Part shown: one piece after another, positions 28,083-36,649 of the stretch
How the letters are laid out: every line of letters begins with the position of its first letter
Numbering within the stretch: position 1 is the first letter of the stretch
NCBI GenBank assembly: GCA_017461765.1
Contig: JAFTXO010000001.1
Location: 1-51,055, forward strand
DNA from: Clostridia bacterium
GTDB taxonomy: Bacteria; Bacillota; Clostridia; Oscillospirales; CAG-272
Direction of reading: 5' to 3'
Length of the DNA stretch: 51,055 nt
Made by a program: the position numbers and the translations under genes
The notes under the pieces: model-generated
Told to the model about the DNA's origin: nothing
Seen by the model: only the letters and a program-made list of their open reading frames with translations
The model's database searches: none

Positions 28083-28976
28083 TCACAGAATAAGCTCGGG
28101 GTAAAATTGACGAATTTTTTCCAAGATCTTCTCTTTTCTTGTCGATTTGGTGAGTGGAAGGCGAAGCTCGTTCTCGCAAAGCCCCATAAGGCTTAGCGCG
28201 CATTTTAGCGGGATCGGGCTGACCTCTGCGAACATCTCCTCAACGATCGGCGCGATCTTATGCTGAAGCTTTCTTGCTTTTGATATGTCATTTACGAAAA
28301 AGGCGTGACAGAGTGTCGATATTTCGCTCGGTATTATGTTTCCGACAGCTGAAATTACGCCCTTTGCGCCGAGCGAGAGAAACGGCAGCGTCAGCTCGTC
28401 GTTTCCCGAATAAAAATCGTATCTGCCGTAGAATTCAGCCATCTGCTTACCGACCTCGACCATATCGGGGTTTGCCTGCTTTACCGCAACGATATTTTCC
28501 ACACCCTCAAGCGCTCTTAACGTGTTTTTTGATATTTTCATTCCCGTGCGCGACGGAACGTCGTATAAAATTATCGGAATATCGACACTCCTCGCCACCT
28601 TTTTGTAATGCTTTATAAGTCCGTCCTCGCTTGTTTTGTTATAATAGGGTGTAACGACAAGACACGCATCAGCGCCCATTTTTTCGGCTTCCTTCGTCAT
28701 TTTAAGCGTTCTTTCCGTATAATTCGAGCCTGTGCCGACAAGGATAGGCACTTTGCCCCCGACTCTTTCCTTTGCGCAGGCGATTATGCTCTTTCTCTCT
28801 CTTAATGAAACGGTCGCGCTCTCGCCCGTCGTTCCCAGCACGCAGAGCGCGTCAGCTCCGCCCTTTAGTTGATAATCTATCAGGCGTCCATACGCCTCGT
28901 AATCGACCTTGCCTGACTTAAAGGGCGTAACAAGCGCGGTCGCCATTCCCGTAAAAACGGCAGTTTTTGATTTCAT
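28083..28976 (-). CDS. dapA: 4-hydroxy-tetrahydrodipicolinate synthase
   Basis: A 297-residue class I aldolase that condenses pyruvate with aspartate semialdehyde at the first step of lysine and diaminopimelate synthesis. GTTGESATVS binds the pyruvate carboxylate, the YYNKTSEDGLIKHY block carries the Tyr relay, YDVPSRTG follows, and the Schiff-base lysine lies in VAVKQAN. ATG at 28976 has a GGAGG site. It is a single gene with its own terminator, divergent from queA. No lysine riboswitch fits in the short leader. Confidence 0.95.
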   Translation of the reverse strand: MKSKTAVFTGMATALVTPFKSGKVDYEAYGRLIDYQLKGGADALCVLGTTGESATVSLRERKSIIACAKERVGGKVPILVGTGSNYTERTLKMTKEAEKMGADACLVVTPYYNKTSEDGLIKHYKKVARSVDIPIILYDVPSRTGMKISKNTLRALEGVENIVAVKQANPDMVEVGKQMAEFYGRYDFYSGNDELTLPFLSLGAKGVISAVGNIIPSEISTLCHAFFVNDISKARKLQHKIAPIVEEMFAEVSPIPLKCALSLMGLCENELRLPLTKSTRKEKILEKIRQFYPELIL

Positions 28977-29011
28977 AACTGTAAAATTTCCTCCAAAAAT
29001 TCAAAAATCGG

Positions 29012-29040
29012 TTGAAAATATAAAAATAATATTATATACT
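29012..29040 (+). promoter_or_regulatory. Sigma-A promoter of the queA-azlD run
   Basis: TTGAAA (29012-29017), 17-nt spacer, TATACT (29035-29040). It lies about 65 nt before the queA start. Confidence 0.75.
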
Positions 29041-29106
29041 ATAAGGTGAACTACTTTTCTATTACAAATATATTCACGTTTACGATTTTTGACTAAAGGA
29101 TTTGAA

Positions 29107-30210
29107 ATGATAAAAAACACCTTACCGAAAACGACGCTTCATACAAGCGATTTTTATTACGAGCTGCCGAGCGAGCTTATAGCTCAAACACCGATCGAGC
29201 CTCGGGATCATTCAAGGCTTATGGTGCTAGGCGACGGCAAGATCGAGCATAAGCACTTTTACGATATTATCGATTACTTAAAAGAGGGCGACACCCTCGT
29301 TATAAACGATTCAAAGGTAATTCCCGCGCGCATCTACGGAGAAAAGGTTCGCGAGGGTGATGACTTCGTCTCTGCTCCGTCAAAAATAGAAATGCTTCTT
29401 TTAAAGCAGAGGGAGAACGAGCGCTGGGAGGTGCTCCTTCGCCCCGCAAAGAAGATAAAGCTTGGGGGACGTGTCCGTTTTGGGGACATTCTTACGGCTA
29501 CCGTTGAGAGCGTTGTGGAGGACGGAAACAGAATAGTTTCCTTTGATTACGACAGGGACAAGTATTCAAACATCTTTGAGGTACTTAACCTTATCGGCTC
29601 AATGCCGCTTCCGCCCTATATAACTAAAAAGCTTGAGGACAAGGACAGATATCAGACCGTATATGCGCGCGAAAACGGCTCTGCCGCCGCTCCTACCGCG
29701 GGCCTTCACTTCACAAAGGAGCTTCTTGAAAAAATAAAAGCCAAGGGAGTGGCGATCGTTCCCGTCATGCTTCATGTCGGGCTCGGCACATTCCGTCCCG
29801 TTAAAGAGAATAATATAACCGATCATATAATGCACACGGAATATATCGAGGTTACTAAAAAAAGCGCCGATATAATAAACGAAAGAAAACGCGCAGGCGG
29901 CCGCACGGTCGCTGTCGGCACTACCTCTTGCCGTACGCTTGAAAGTTCCGCTGATGATGACGGAATCATCCACCCTGTGTGTGACGATACGGGAATTTTC
30001 ATCTTTCCCGGATATAAATTCAAGGCGGTCGACGCTCTTATAACGAACTTCCACCTGCCCGAAAGCACGCTTCTTATGCTCGTTTCCGCATTTTACGGCA
30101 AGGACGAAATGATGGATGCATATAAATGCGCCGTGGACGAAAAATACCGCTTCTTCTCCTTTGGAGATGCAATGTTCATTCAGCACAATAAACAGGCAAA
30201 TAGCAGGTAA
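29107..30210 (+). CDS. queA: S-adenosylmethionine:tRNA ribosyltransferase-isomerase
   Basis: A 367-residue enzyme that transfers the ribosyl part of SAM to preQ1-tRNA to make epoxyqueuosine. Family blocks [42 protein letters not shown] and LGTFRPV are all present. ATG at 29107 follows AAAGGA with 6 nt spacing; the TTG at 29089 has no site. First gene of a long co-directional run; 138 nt separate it from miaA. Confidence 0.96.
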   Translation: MIKNTLPKTTLHTSDFYYELPSELIAQTPIEPRDHSRLMVLGDGKIEHKHFYDIIDYLKEGDTLVINDSKVIPARIYGEKVREGDDFVSAPSKIEMLLLKQRENERWEVLLRPAKKIKLGGRVRFGDILTATVESVVEDGNRIVSFDYDRDKYSNIFEVLNLIGSMPLPPYITKKLEDKDRYQTVYARENGSAAAPTAGLHFTKELLEKIKAKGVAIVPVMLHVGLGTFRPVKENNITDHIMHTEYIEVTKKSADIINERKRAGGRTVAVGTTSCRTLESSADDDGIIHPVCDDTGIFIFPGYKFKAVDALITNFHLPESTLLMLVSAFYGKDEMMDAYKCAVDEKYRFFSFGDAMFIQHNKQANSR

Positions 30211-30348
30211 AAGGTAAGAGTGAAAAGTGAAAAGGTAGCTTAAGCTTTTTACACGTGTACGCAAATCTCGAGAAACAACACAGCTTGAACGATAGTCGAG
30301 GTCATCATCGAGGAGCAACGCAGCATTTCAAGATTTATTGGAGGTCAA

Positions 30349-31272
30349 ATGAAGATTTTAGCTTTAGTAGGCCCTACCGCCGTCGGCAAAAGCTCTCTTG
30401 CAATAAGACTTGCAAAGGAGCTGAATGCTGAAATAATTTCCTGCGATTCGATGCAGATCTATCGCGGAATGGATATCGGTACTGCAAAGGCGACGAAAGA
30501 GGAAATGGACGGTGTGCGACACCACCTTATAGATATTTTAGATCCCGACGAAAGCTTTTCTTGCGCGGATTACGCTTCTTTGGCTAAGGAAGCTATCAAG
30601 GATATTTCATCACGCGGCAAGCTGCCGATATTTTGCGGCGGTACGGGACTTTATCTTGACAGTGTTATAAAGATTCCTTCCTTTTGCGACACCGCAAAGG
30701 ACGCATCCTACCGAAATGAGCTTGAAAAATTCGCTTTGGAAAACGGCAACTCTGCTCTGCACGCTATGCTTGCTGATATTGATCCCGAAAGCGCGCTTTC
30801 AACTCATGAAAACAACGTCAAAAGAGTTATCCGTGCTCTTGAGATTTATAAATGTACGGGCGTTACAAAGAGCGAATGGGACAGACGCTCGCGCCTGACC
30901 CCGCCGCCGTACGATGCGCAGGTATTCTTTTTGACATACGAAAATAAGGATCTGCTTTACAAAAGGATCGAGGAGCGTGTCGATATAATGCTCGATACAG
31001 GGCTTCTTGACGAGGCGCGTGCGCTCTACGAAAGGGGTGCGCTAAGTGCGGATAAAACAGCCTCCGGCGCGATAGGATACAAGGAATTTATTCCGTACTT
31101 CAAAAACGAAAGCTCGCTTGAGGAATGTATCGCCGCTCTTAAATTGTCGACACGTCACTACGCAAAACGCCAGCTTACATGGTTTTCAAAAAAAGAGGAT
31201 TATCACAAAATACCCGTTGACAAAACGGACGCTTATTCATACATAATGCATACCGTGGGAGATATAAAATGA
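30349..31272 (+). CDS. miaA: tRNA dimethylallyltransferase
   Basis: A 307-residue enzyme that prenylates A37 of tRNAs reading UNN codons. P-loop GPTAVGKSS at residues 7-15, then DSMQIYRGMDIGTAK, the DxxxP-type HHLIDI block and GGTGLYLDS. GGAGG lies 5 nt before the ATG. The stop overlaps the next start by 4 nt (ATGA). The 138-nt gap before it holds an imperfect direct repeat built on TCGAGrArCAACrCAGC but no gene. Confidence 0.96.
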   Translation: MKILALVGPTAVGKSSLAIRLAKELNAEIISCDSMQIYRGMDIGTAKATKEEMDGVRHHLIDILDPDESFSCADYASLAKEAIKDISSRGKLPIFCGGTGLYLDSVIKIPSFCDTAKDASYRNELEKFALENGNSALHAMLADIDPESALSTHENNVKRVIRALEIYKCTGVTKSEWDRRSRLTPPPYDAQVFFLTYENKDLLYKRIEERVDIMLDTGLLDEARALYERGALSADKTASGAIGYKEFIPYFKNESSLEECIAALKLSTRHYAKRQLTWFSKKEDYHKIPVDKTDAYSYIMHTVGDIK

Positions 31273-31946
31273 CAAAGAAAGAAATTTTACAAAACTACAA
31301 AAGCACGCTTAATAAAATATCGTCCCTCTCAGACGGACGAAAGGTTTCTCTGCTCATCGCAACAAAGATGCAAAGCGCCGAGGATATAAATTTCCTTATC
31401 GAAAACGGCGCATCGATTATCGGTGAAAACAGAGTTCAGGAGCTTTTGCAAAAATACGACGAAATAAAAAAGGACAAGGTGTCGATCCACCTTATCGGCT
31501 CGCTCCAGAAAAACAAGGTGAAATATATTTGCGACAAGGTCGATATGATACACTCCGTCGATTCTCTGTCGCTTGCTGAGGAGATAAACAAAAGATGCGC
31601 CGCCATCGGCAGAACGATGGACGTTCTTATCGAAATAAATTCGGGACGCGAGGCGGAAAAGGGCGGAATTATGCCTGAGGACGCAAGGAGCTTTTTAAGC
31701 TCGCTTGCGGAATTTAAAAATATCCGCGTGCGCGGTCTTATGACAATGGCGCCCAAATGTAAGAGCGAAGAGGAATACAGAGGCTATTTTGCGCTTACGA
31801 AAAGCATTTTTGACGAGCTTTTTAAGGATGATGACAGTGCCATACTCTCAATGGGCATGAGCAACAGCTATGAATACGCAATCAAGGAGGGCGCGACGCT
31901 TGTAAGAGTCGGAAGCGCTATTTTCGGAGAAAGGAAGTATAATTAA
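31269..31946 (+). CDS. yggS: YggS-type PLP homeostasis protein
   Basis: A 225-residue alanine-racemase-like single-domain barrel that binds PLP through Lys33 (LLIATKMQ). NRVQELLQKY, HLIGSLQKNKVKYI and the C-terminal phosphate-site VRVGSAIFG complete the family pattern. It buffers vitamin B6 rather than catalysing a fixed reaction. Its position directly before sepF is the usual Firmicute arrangement. Confidence 0.95.
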   Translation: MTKKEILQNYKSTLNKISSLSDGRKVSLLIATKMQSAEDINFLIENGASIIGENRVQELLQKYDEIKKDKVSIHLIGSLQKNKVKYICDKVDMIHSVDSLSLAEEINKRCAAIGRTMDVLIEINSGREAEKGGIMPEDARSFLSSLAEFKNIRVRGLMTMAPKCKSEEEYRGYFALTKSIFDELFKDDDSAILSMGMSNSYEYAIKEGATLVRVGSAIFGERKYN

Positions 31947-32336
31947 ATGGGAATTTTCAGTAGATTTTTCAACCGCTATACCGAGGACGATTTCGAAGAA
32001 GAGGAGATCGAGGAAAAGATCGAGGACGGTGCGAGCATCGCCCTTGGCGGAACAAATATTGAGCTTAAGGTAATAAAGCCGACGGAGTTCGAGCAGATCC
32101 TCGTTGCCGCAGACAGTCTTCTTGAAGGAAAAACAGTCCTTCTCAATCTTGAAGGGCTCGATCGCGCGATCTGCCGCAGAATGATAGACTTTATAAGCGG
32201 CGTGGCTTACGCGCTCAATTCAAATATCAAAAAAGCGACGAAGGACTCTTATTTCATTACTCCCCGTGACGTAGACGTAAGCGGAGAGGCTTTTGAGAAC
32301 CCCACAGATGACGGGGATACCTTCTCGGATATCTGA
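31947..32336 (+). CDS. sepF: Cell division protein SepF
   Basis: A 129-residue SepF: N-terminal amphipathic membrane-anchoring helix (MGIFSRFFNRY), acidic linker, then the compact core with VLLNLEGLDRAICRRMIDFISG that polymerises and tethers FtsZ to the membrane. The start codon follows the yggS stop directly. Canonical length. Confidence 0.95.
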   Translation: MGIFSRFFNRYTEDDFEEEEIEEKIEDGASIALGGTNIELKVIKPTEFEQILVAADSLLEGKTVLLNLEGLDRAICRRMIDFISGVAYALNSNIKKATKDSYFITPRDVDVSGEAFENPTDDGDTFSDI

Positions 32337-32358
32337 TAAAATTTTTTGAGGAGATATT

Positions 32359-32643
32359 ATGGATTTTATTAAAGTTATAGCTTATACGCTTATATATTTG
32401 TTAAGTCTTTTTGAGATCGTCCTCGTAGTTCGCGCTATCTGCTCCTGGGTTCCGTATTTCAGAGAGTCAAGGGTAAGCCGGATAGCAAATACAATTTCAG
32501 AGCCTATAATCGCGCCTATTCGGAATATGCTTATGAATATTTCGTTCGTGCGCCGTTGCCCTATCGATCTTTCGTTTCTTGTTTTGTATATCTTTATCCG
32601 TATAGCAAGCTCGGTGCTCACGGCGTTCGTTTACTATGTATAA
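32359..32643 (+). CDS. yggT: YggT-family membrane protein
   Basis: A 94-residue protein with two hydrophobic segments (about 5-28 and 68-92) around a loop containing the family pattern SWVPYFRESRVSRIAN and EPIIAPIRN. The role is not settled; it accompanies sepF in many Firmicutes and may assist division-site assembly. GAGGAG lies before the ATG at 32359. Confidence 0.93.
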   Translation: MDFIKVIAYTLIYLLSLFEIVLVVRAICSWVPYFRESRVSRIANTISEPIIAPIRNMLMNISFVRRCPIDLSFLVLYIFIRIASSVLTAFVYYV

Positions 32644-32667
32644 ATTAGTTTTATCAAAGGAGAAAAT

Positions 32668-33204
32668 ATGCCTTTTTTCGTGATTTTAATTATAATAATC
32701 GGCGGAGGTGTCGTGCTTGACCAGGTAAGTAAGCTCCTTGTCGATTCCCTGATGGAGCGCGGTGAGAGCATTGCCGTGATCGAGGATGTTTTTCATCTTA
32801 CCTACGTTCAGAACAGAGGCGCGGCATTCGGTATGCTTTCAGACAGCAGATGGGTATTTATGATCCTTTCAACTATCGGTATAATCGCGCTTTGCGTTTA
32901 TCTTTTCCGCTTCTGCAAGGAAAGCAATATTATAAAGATCGGTCTTGCTCTCGTTATAAGCGGAGGCATCGGAAATATGATCGACCGCACGCTTCGCGGA
33001 TTTGTTGTCGATATGATCGATATGCGCTTCGTTCGCATCTATAATTTTGCCGAGGGCGAGGTAACGGGCTTTTACGTATTCAACATCGCGGATTCGTTCG
33101 TTTGTATTGGTATTGCGATAACGGTGATATGGCTCATAAAAGAAATTATTTGTGAGTTCAAAAACAAGAAAAAGGCTGATAAAAAAGATGAAAATAACGC
33201 CTGA
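32668..33204 (+). CDS. lspA: Lipoprotein signal peptidase II
   Basis: A 178-residue aspartyl protease of the membrane that removes signal peptides of diacylated prolipoproteins. Four hydrophobic segments; catalytic aspartates in FVVDMIDM and NIADSF. QNRGAAFG is the conserved block after the first segment. The basic C-terminus (KNKKKADKK) is cytosolic. It is needed for the many lipoproteins encoded in this window. It overlaps rluD by about 17 nt. Confidence 0.95.
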   Translation: MPFFVILIIIIGGGVVLDQVSKLLVDSLMERGESIAVIEDVFHLTYVQNRGAAFGMLSDSRWVFMILSTIGIIALCVYLFRFCKESNIIKIGLALVISGGIGNMIDRTLRGFVVDMIDMRFVRIYNFAEGEVTGFYVFNIADSFVCIGIAITVIWLIKEIICEFKNKKKADKKDENNA

Positions 33205-34102
33205 AAATACAAAAAAGCGCCTTGACGTGTTTGTTTCGGAGGCTTTATCGTCTACTCGCTCCCACGCTCAGCTTTTGATCGAAAACGGAAACGTAACGGT
33301 AAACGGCAGGATCGAAAGCAAGAACTACCGTCTGCGTGAAAACGACGATGTGGATATCGAAGAGGAGGAAGCAAGGGAGCTTGATGCGCTCCCTGAGGAT
33401 ATCAAGCTCGATATAATTTACGAGGATAGCGAGATAATCGTTATAAACAAGCCCTCGGGCATGGTCGTTCATCCTGCGCCCGGCAACGAAACGGGGACGC
33501 TCGTAAACGCGCTTTTATACCACTGCAAAGACACTCTCTCGGGTATAAACGGCGTTATACGCCCCGGAATAGTTCACAGAATTGACAAGGATACAAGCGG
33601 ACTTTTGGTCTGCGCCAAAACAGACGATGCGCATATTTTCCTCTCATCTCTTTTGAAGGATCACGGCATCAAGCGCACATATCACGCTATCCTTACAGGT
33701 CATTTAAAGGAGCAAAAGGGAACTGTCAATGCGCCGATTGCGCGTCACCCTGTGGACAGAAAAAGAATGGCTATCGTCACAGGCGGCAGAGAGGCTATTA
33801 CGCATTACGAGGTGATCGAGGAGTTTCCCTCGTTCACGTATGCGAAAATGAACCTTGAAACAGGCAGAACTCATCAGATAAGAGTTCATATGAGCTACCT
33901 TGGTCACCCGATAATCGGAGATACGGTATACGGCGGGGGAAAAACTCCGTTCGAAAAAGCCAATTCCAAGCTGCTCCTCGGTCAGTGTCTGCACGCAAAG
34001 GAGCTTTCCTTCCCGCACCCCAAAACAAGGGAGATAATGACCTTTTTCTCGCCACTCCCCGAGGAATTTGAAAAATTACTTACAAGGCTGAGGCAACAAT
34101 GA
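33188..34102 (+). CDS. rluD: 23S rRNA pseudouridine synthase, RluD family
   Basis: A 304-residue enzyme. An N-terminal S4 RNA-binding domain (KRLDVFVSE to GRIESKNYRLRENDDV) precedes the catalytic domain with the aspartate in HRIDKDTSGLLV, and RTHQIRVHMSYLGHPI near the C-terminus. It isomerises uridines in 23S rRNA helix 69 or related sites. I place the start at 33188 inside the end of lspA, because the GTG at 33152 has no ribosome binding site and adds a basic tail unlike the family. Confidence 0.93.
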   Translation: MKITPENTKKRLDVFVSEALSSTRSHAQLLIENGNVTVNGRIESKNYRLRENDDVDIEEEEARELDALPEDIKLDIIYEDSEIIVINKPSGMVVHPAPGNETGTLVNALLYHCKDTLSGINGVIRPGIVHRIDKDTSGLLVCAKTDDAHIFLSSLLKDHGIKRTYHAILTGHLKEQKGTVNAPIARHPVDRKRMAIVTGGREAITHYEVIEEFPSFTYAKMNLETGRTHQIRVHMSYLGHPIIGDTVYGGGKTPFEKANSKLLLGQCLHAKELSFPHPKTREIMTFFSPLPEEFEKLLTRLRQQ

Positions 34103-34827
34103 CAGAGTTTTCAAAAGAGCTTATAAGAGTAGCCGAGCTTAACGAGGCTACAAAAAATTTAATATCGCAAAAAAGCGCCGAGGTTTTCGAGGCGCTTTGC
34201 TCTCATATGCTCGAGGTGAACGAGCATTTAAATCTTACCGCAATAAAAGACACAGACGGCGTTATTCTTAAGCATTTTGTCGACTCTGTGGCGATAGTTC
34301 CATACATTGAAAGCGGCGCGCGTGTGTGCGACATTGGCTGCGGCGGCGGCTTTCCTACGCTTCCTATCGCTATTTTACGCCGTGATGTGTCTATTTTGGG
34401 CGTTGACAGTGTTACGAAAAAGGTTAATTACGTTAAGGATACTGCCTCGCTTCTCGGTCTTTCGAACGTAGCGGTTTCAAACTCGCGCGCAGAGGAGCTC
34501 GGACAAGCTCCCGATTACAGAGAAAGCTTTGATCTCGTTTGTGCGCGTGCGCTCGGTAAGCTTTCGTTGCTTTGCGAGCTTTGCTTGCCGCTTTTAAAGG
34601 TAGGCGGAAGCTTTATTGCTATGAAGTCGCTGACAACAGGCGAGGAGCTTGAAAATGCGAAAAACGCGATATCCGTCCTCGGTGCAAGGCTTGATAGGAT
34701 CGTTGAATACACACTTAAAAACGACACAGAGGAGCTTACCCGCACAATGGTTATAATAAAAAAGGTATCTAAAACTCCAAAGCAATACCCCCGAAACAAT
34801 TCGCAAATATCAAAAAAGCCTCTTTGA
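34099..34827 (+). CDS. rsmG: 16S rRNA (guanine-527-N7) methyltransferase RsmG
   Basis: A 242-residue SAM methyltransferase (GidB). The SAM-binding loop is VCDIGCGGGFPTLPIAI; ARALGKLSLLCEL supplies the conserved Arg/Ala block. It overlaps rluD by 4 nt (ATGA). The usual rsmG neighbours mnmE and mnmG are not adjacent here; mnmE is 9 kb away on the other strand. Confidence 0.94.
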   Translation: MTEFSKELIRVAELNEATKNLISQKSAEVFEALCSHMLEVNEHLNLTAIKDTDGVILKHFVDSVAIVPYIESGARVCDIGCGGGFPTLPIAILRRDVSILGVDSVTKKVNYVKDTASLLGLSNVAVSNSRAEELGQAPDYRESFDLVCARALGKLSLLCELCLPLLKVGGSFIAMKSLTTGEELENAKNAISVLGARLDRIVEYTLKNDTEELTRTMVIIKKVSKTPKQYPRNNSQISKKPL

Positions 34828-34847
34828 GCATAGCGAAAGGATATTCC

Positions 34848-35600
34848 ATGACAAGACGAAAGCAATTTTTACTCGGAATGAAGCGCTCGATACCCGTAAT
34901 GTTCGGCTTTATTCCCGTTTCGATAGCGTTTGCCGTTTTGGCGGGCGAAGCGGGGCTTTCAACGCTTGAAACCATACTTATGTCGGTTTTTGTATTTGCA
35001 GGCGCATCGCAGATCATGGCGATCGAGCTTATATCCTTGGGCTCTGCATTCTTTGAGATAGTTTTTGCGACATTTATCGTCAATCTTCGACATTTCATAA
35101 TGGGAACGTGCATAATGCGCAAAATGAAGAAAACCAAGCTTCACGAAAAGCTTATCTGCTCCTTCGGTGTTACCGACGAAGCGTTTGCGCTCACCGCCAC
35201 AATGCCCGAAAGGGAGCTATCGCCTTGGTTTATGTACGGCGTAATCGTAGTGACCTACGGCTCATGGGTAGGCGGAACGGTGATCGGAGCCTTCGCAAGC
35301 AACATTCTTCCCGCTCAGCTTTCAAACGCGCTCGGTATCGCGCTATACGCGCTCTTTATCTCGATCCTTGTTCCGAGCATCAGAAAAAATCTCAGGCTCA
35401 TTCTTCTCGTTATCCTTACAGCGATCGTTAACAGCATCCTTGTCTGGATAGGTCTTAAATCGAGCTGGTCTATCATCATCTCCTGCATTGTGTGCGCTCT
35501 TTTCGGAGTTTGGTTTATAAAAGATCCGAGCGAGCCGGCATCTATCGACGGTGACGATGCTGATACTTTCCCGAAAGCTTCCGAGGAGGTGTCACAATGA
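34848..35600 (+). CDS. azlC: Branched-chain amino acid exporter large subunit, AzlC family
   Basis: A 250-residue membrane protein with several hydrophobic segments. The family block IPVMFGFIPVSIAFAVLAGEAGLS is followed by GASQIMAIELI and the NLRHFIMGTCIM segment. It forms an exporter with AzlD for branched-chain amino acids or analogues. ATG at 34848 has an AAAGG site; the TTG at 34824 lacks one. It overlaps azlD by 4 nt. Confidence 0.92.
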   Translation: MTRRKQFLLGMKRSIPVMFGFIPVSIAFAVLAGEAGLSTLETILMSVFVFAGASQIMAIELISLGSAFFEIVFATFIVNLRHFIMGTCIMRKMKKTKLHEKLICSFGVTDEAFALTATMPERELSPWFMYGVIVVTYGSWVGGTVIGAFASNILPAQLSNALGIALYALFISILVPSIRKNLRLILLVILTAIVNSILVWIGLKSSWSIIISCIVCALFGVWFIKDPSEPASIDGDDADTFPKASEEVSQ

Positions 35601-35896
35601 ACTACATAGCTCTTGCTCTTTGTATGATGGCAGTTACCTACGGCGTGCGTCTTTTGCCGTCGTTTATAACCGACAAGATAAAAATAAGCCGCAAGGCGGA
35701 AAAGTTTTTAAATCTGATTCCCTTCACCGCCCTTGGCGCGCTGATCTTCCCCGGAGTTTTAAGCGTTGATGCTTCAAGGTGGTATGTCGGCGCTATCGGA
35801 GCTGTCGTTGCGATCGCGCTTTCGTGCATAAAAAGAATGCCCACAGCAGTAACTGTCATCGCTTCCGTTCTCGTAACGATGCTATTCTTTATTTAG
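35597..35896 (+). CDS. azlD: AzlD-family small membrane subunit
   Basis: A 99-residue partner of AzlC with three or four hydrophobic helices, including VRLLPSF and the helix after IPFTALGALIFPG. The 4-nt overlap with azlC indicates coupled translation at a fixed ratio. It ends the long co-directional run; a strong bidirectional terminator follows at 36118. Confidence 0.92.
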   Translation: MNYIALALCMMAVTYGVRLLPSFITDKIKISRKAEKFLNLIPFTALGALIFPGVLSVDASRWYVGAIGAVVAIALSCIKRMPTAVTVIASVLVTMLFFI

Positions 35897-36117
35897 CGCA
35901 AGCGACCGCAGTGTGAGTGCGATTTTCCCTCTCCGTCAGACTACTGCTGCCACCTTTCCGAATATCGAGGCTCTTTTCTGCAAGGAAACCCGTCTTGGCG
36001 TGCCTTCCCTGCTAGGGAAGGCTATCTTAATTTATTTTTGCATACAAAAAGAGACCTAAGGGATGTGCTCTAAGGGACAGTTTTGAAATTCAATATAATA
36101 TGGTACCTACCGATAGG
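35897..36117. repeat. Intergenic dispersed palindromic repeats
   Basis: No gene is visible. CCTCTCCGTC followed by GCTGCCACC (35928-35956) matches the layout of a repeat class that recurs at 50958-51012. CCTTCCC-TGCTA-GGGAAGG (36003-36021) is identical to 22781-22799. It runs into the first copy of a 40-bp direct repeat (36017-36056) whose second copy is at 36650-36690. Confidence 0.6.
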
Positions 36118-36153
36118 AAAAGGACAGCGACGAAAAATCGTCTCTGTCCTTTT
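36118..36153. terminator. Strong bidirectional terminator between azlD and the Cys-rich gene
   Basis: AAAAGGACAG (36118-36127) pairs with CTGTCCTTTT (36144-36153), with an inner GACGA/TCGTC stem, giving about 15 bp in all. Both strands carry a U-run. Confidence 0.88.
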
Positions 36154-36182
36154 ATGCGACCCTCATTACTCACAACCATGTT

Positions 36183-36353
36183 TTATTCTTTGTTTTTTGG
36201 ATCAAATTCAGGAAAACAAAGCAAATAGTAATCACATTCGTCGCAACAGCACTCAAAGCCCTGCTCTCCGTTGCCAAGACAAACGGTAGGCTCTCCGGGC
36301 ATAAGCTCTACATCGGTAAGATCCATTACCTTTTTTCGAATATTCTTGCTCAT
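36183..36353 (-). CDS. Small cysteine-rich protein, 56 residues, unknown function
   Basis: Start ATG at 36353 follows GGGGGAT; the longer frame to 36404 runs through a terminator and is not used. The protein has a basic N-terminus (MSKNIRKK), a central LMPGEPTVCLGNG segment and a compact cluster ECCCDECDYYLLC containing five of its six cysteines, suited to a metal or Fe-S site. I believe similar short proteins occur in other Clostridia but know no function. It lies 21 nt beyond the end of a structured RNA transcribed in the same direction, and converges with azlD. Confidence 0.7.
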   Translation of the reverse strand: MSKNIRKKVMDLTDVELMPGEPTVCLGNGEQGFECCCDECDYYLLCFPEFDPKNKE

Positions 36354-36373
36354 ATATCCCCCTATAAACATAT

Positions 36374-36584
36374 AAAAAGTGCGCCGACCGTAATCAGCGC
36401 ACAAAAACGCAAATTCCAGTCGTCGCCAAACAAACTATATACAGATTGGGTATATGAATACTCTCTCGTGTACGGAATTTGCATTTTATCAAATTCATCA
36501 CAAAAGAGTATGGTCAAAAAAGGGTATAAGTATCCCTAAAAATTAAAATACACCCAAAGACAGTATATTTAGTTTGTTTGGCCC
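36374..36584 (-). ncRNA. Structured RNA candidate of about 211 nt (rod-like small RNA or attenuated leader)
   Basis: Read on the minus strand from the GGG after a consensus promoter. P1 is GCCAAACAAACT (36571-36582 as complement) with AGTTTGTTTGGC (from 36436 to 36425), extended by ATATAC and TTGGGT-type pairs. P2 is ATACTCT/AGAGTAT (36505-36511 with 36458-36464). P3 is GAATTTG/CAAATTC (36490-36496 with 36475-36481), with GTG/CAC below. The transcript ends in a terminator: GTGCGC/GCGCAC (36379-36402) plus T5. A 36-nt one-sided bulge contains GGG/CCC followed by T6. The overall rod recalls 6S RNA, but the lopsided bulge and trailing switch-like pairings also fit a riboswitch. Existence of the transcript is inferred. 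Confidence 0.55.
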
Positions 36585-36588
36585 TTTA

Positions 36589-36617
36589 ATTATATCACAC
36601 TTTTTTCGATTTGTAAA
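36589..36617 (-). promoter_or_regulatory. Consensus promoter of the structured RNA
   Basis: Minus strand: TTTACA (36612-36617), 17-nt spacer, TATAAT (36589-36594). The predicted start is the GGG at 36584-36582, exactly where the closing stem begins. Confidence 0.85.
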
Positions 36618-36649
36618 TATTTTACGAAGAATTAATAAAATCACCTTCC

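Noticed and set aside
28977..29106. Lysine riboswitch or T-box before dapA
   Set aside because: The leader is too short and lacks the conserved elements.
29599..30318. 239-residue frame antisense to queA
   Set aside because: queA is full length with all family motifs; the antisense frame has no features.
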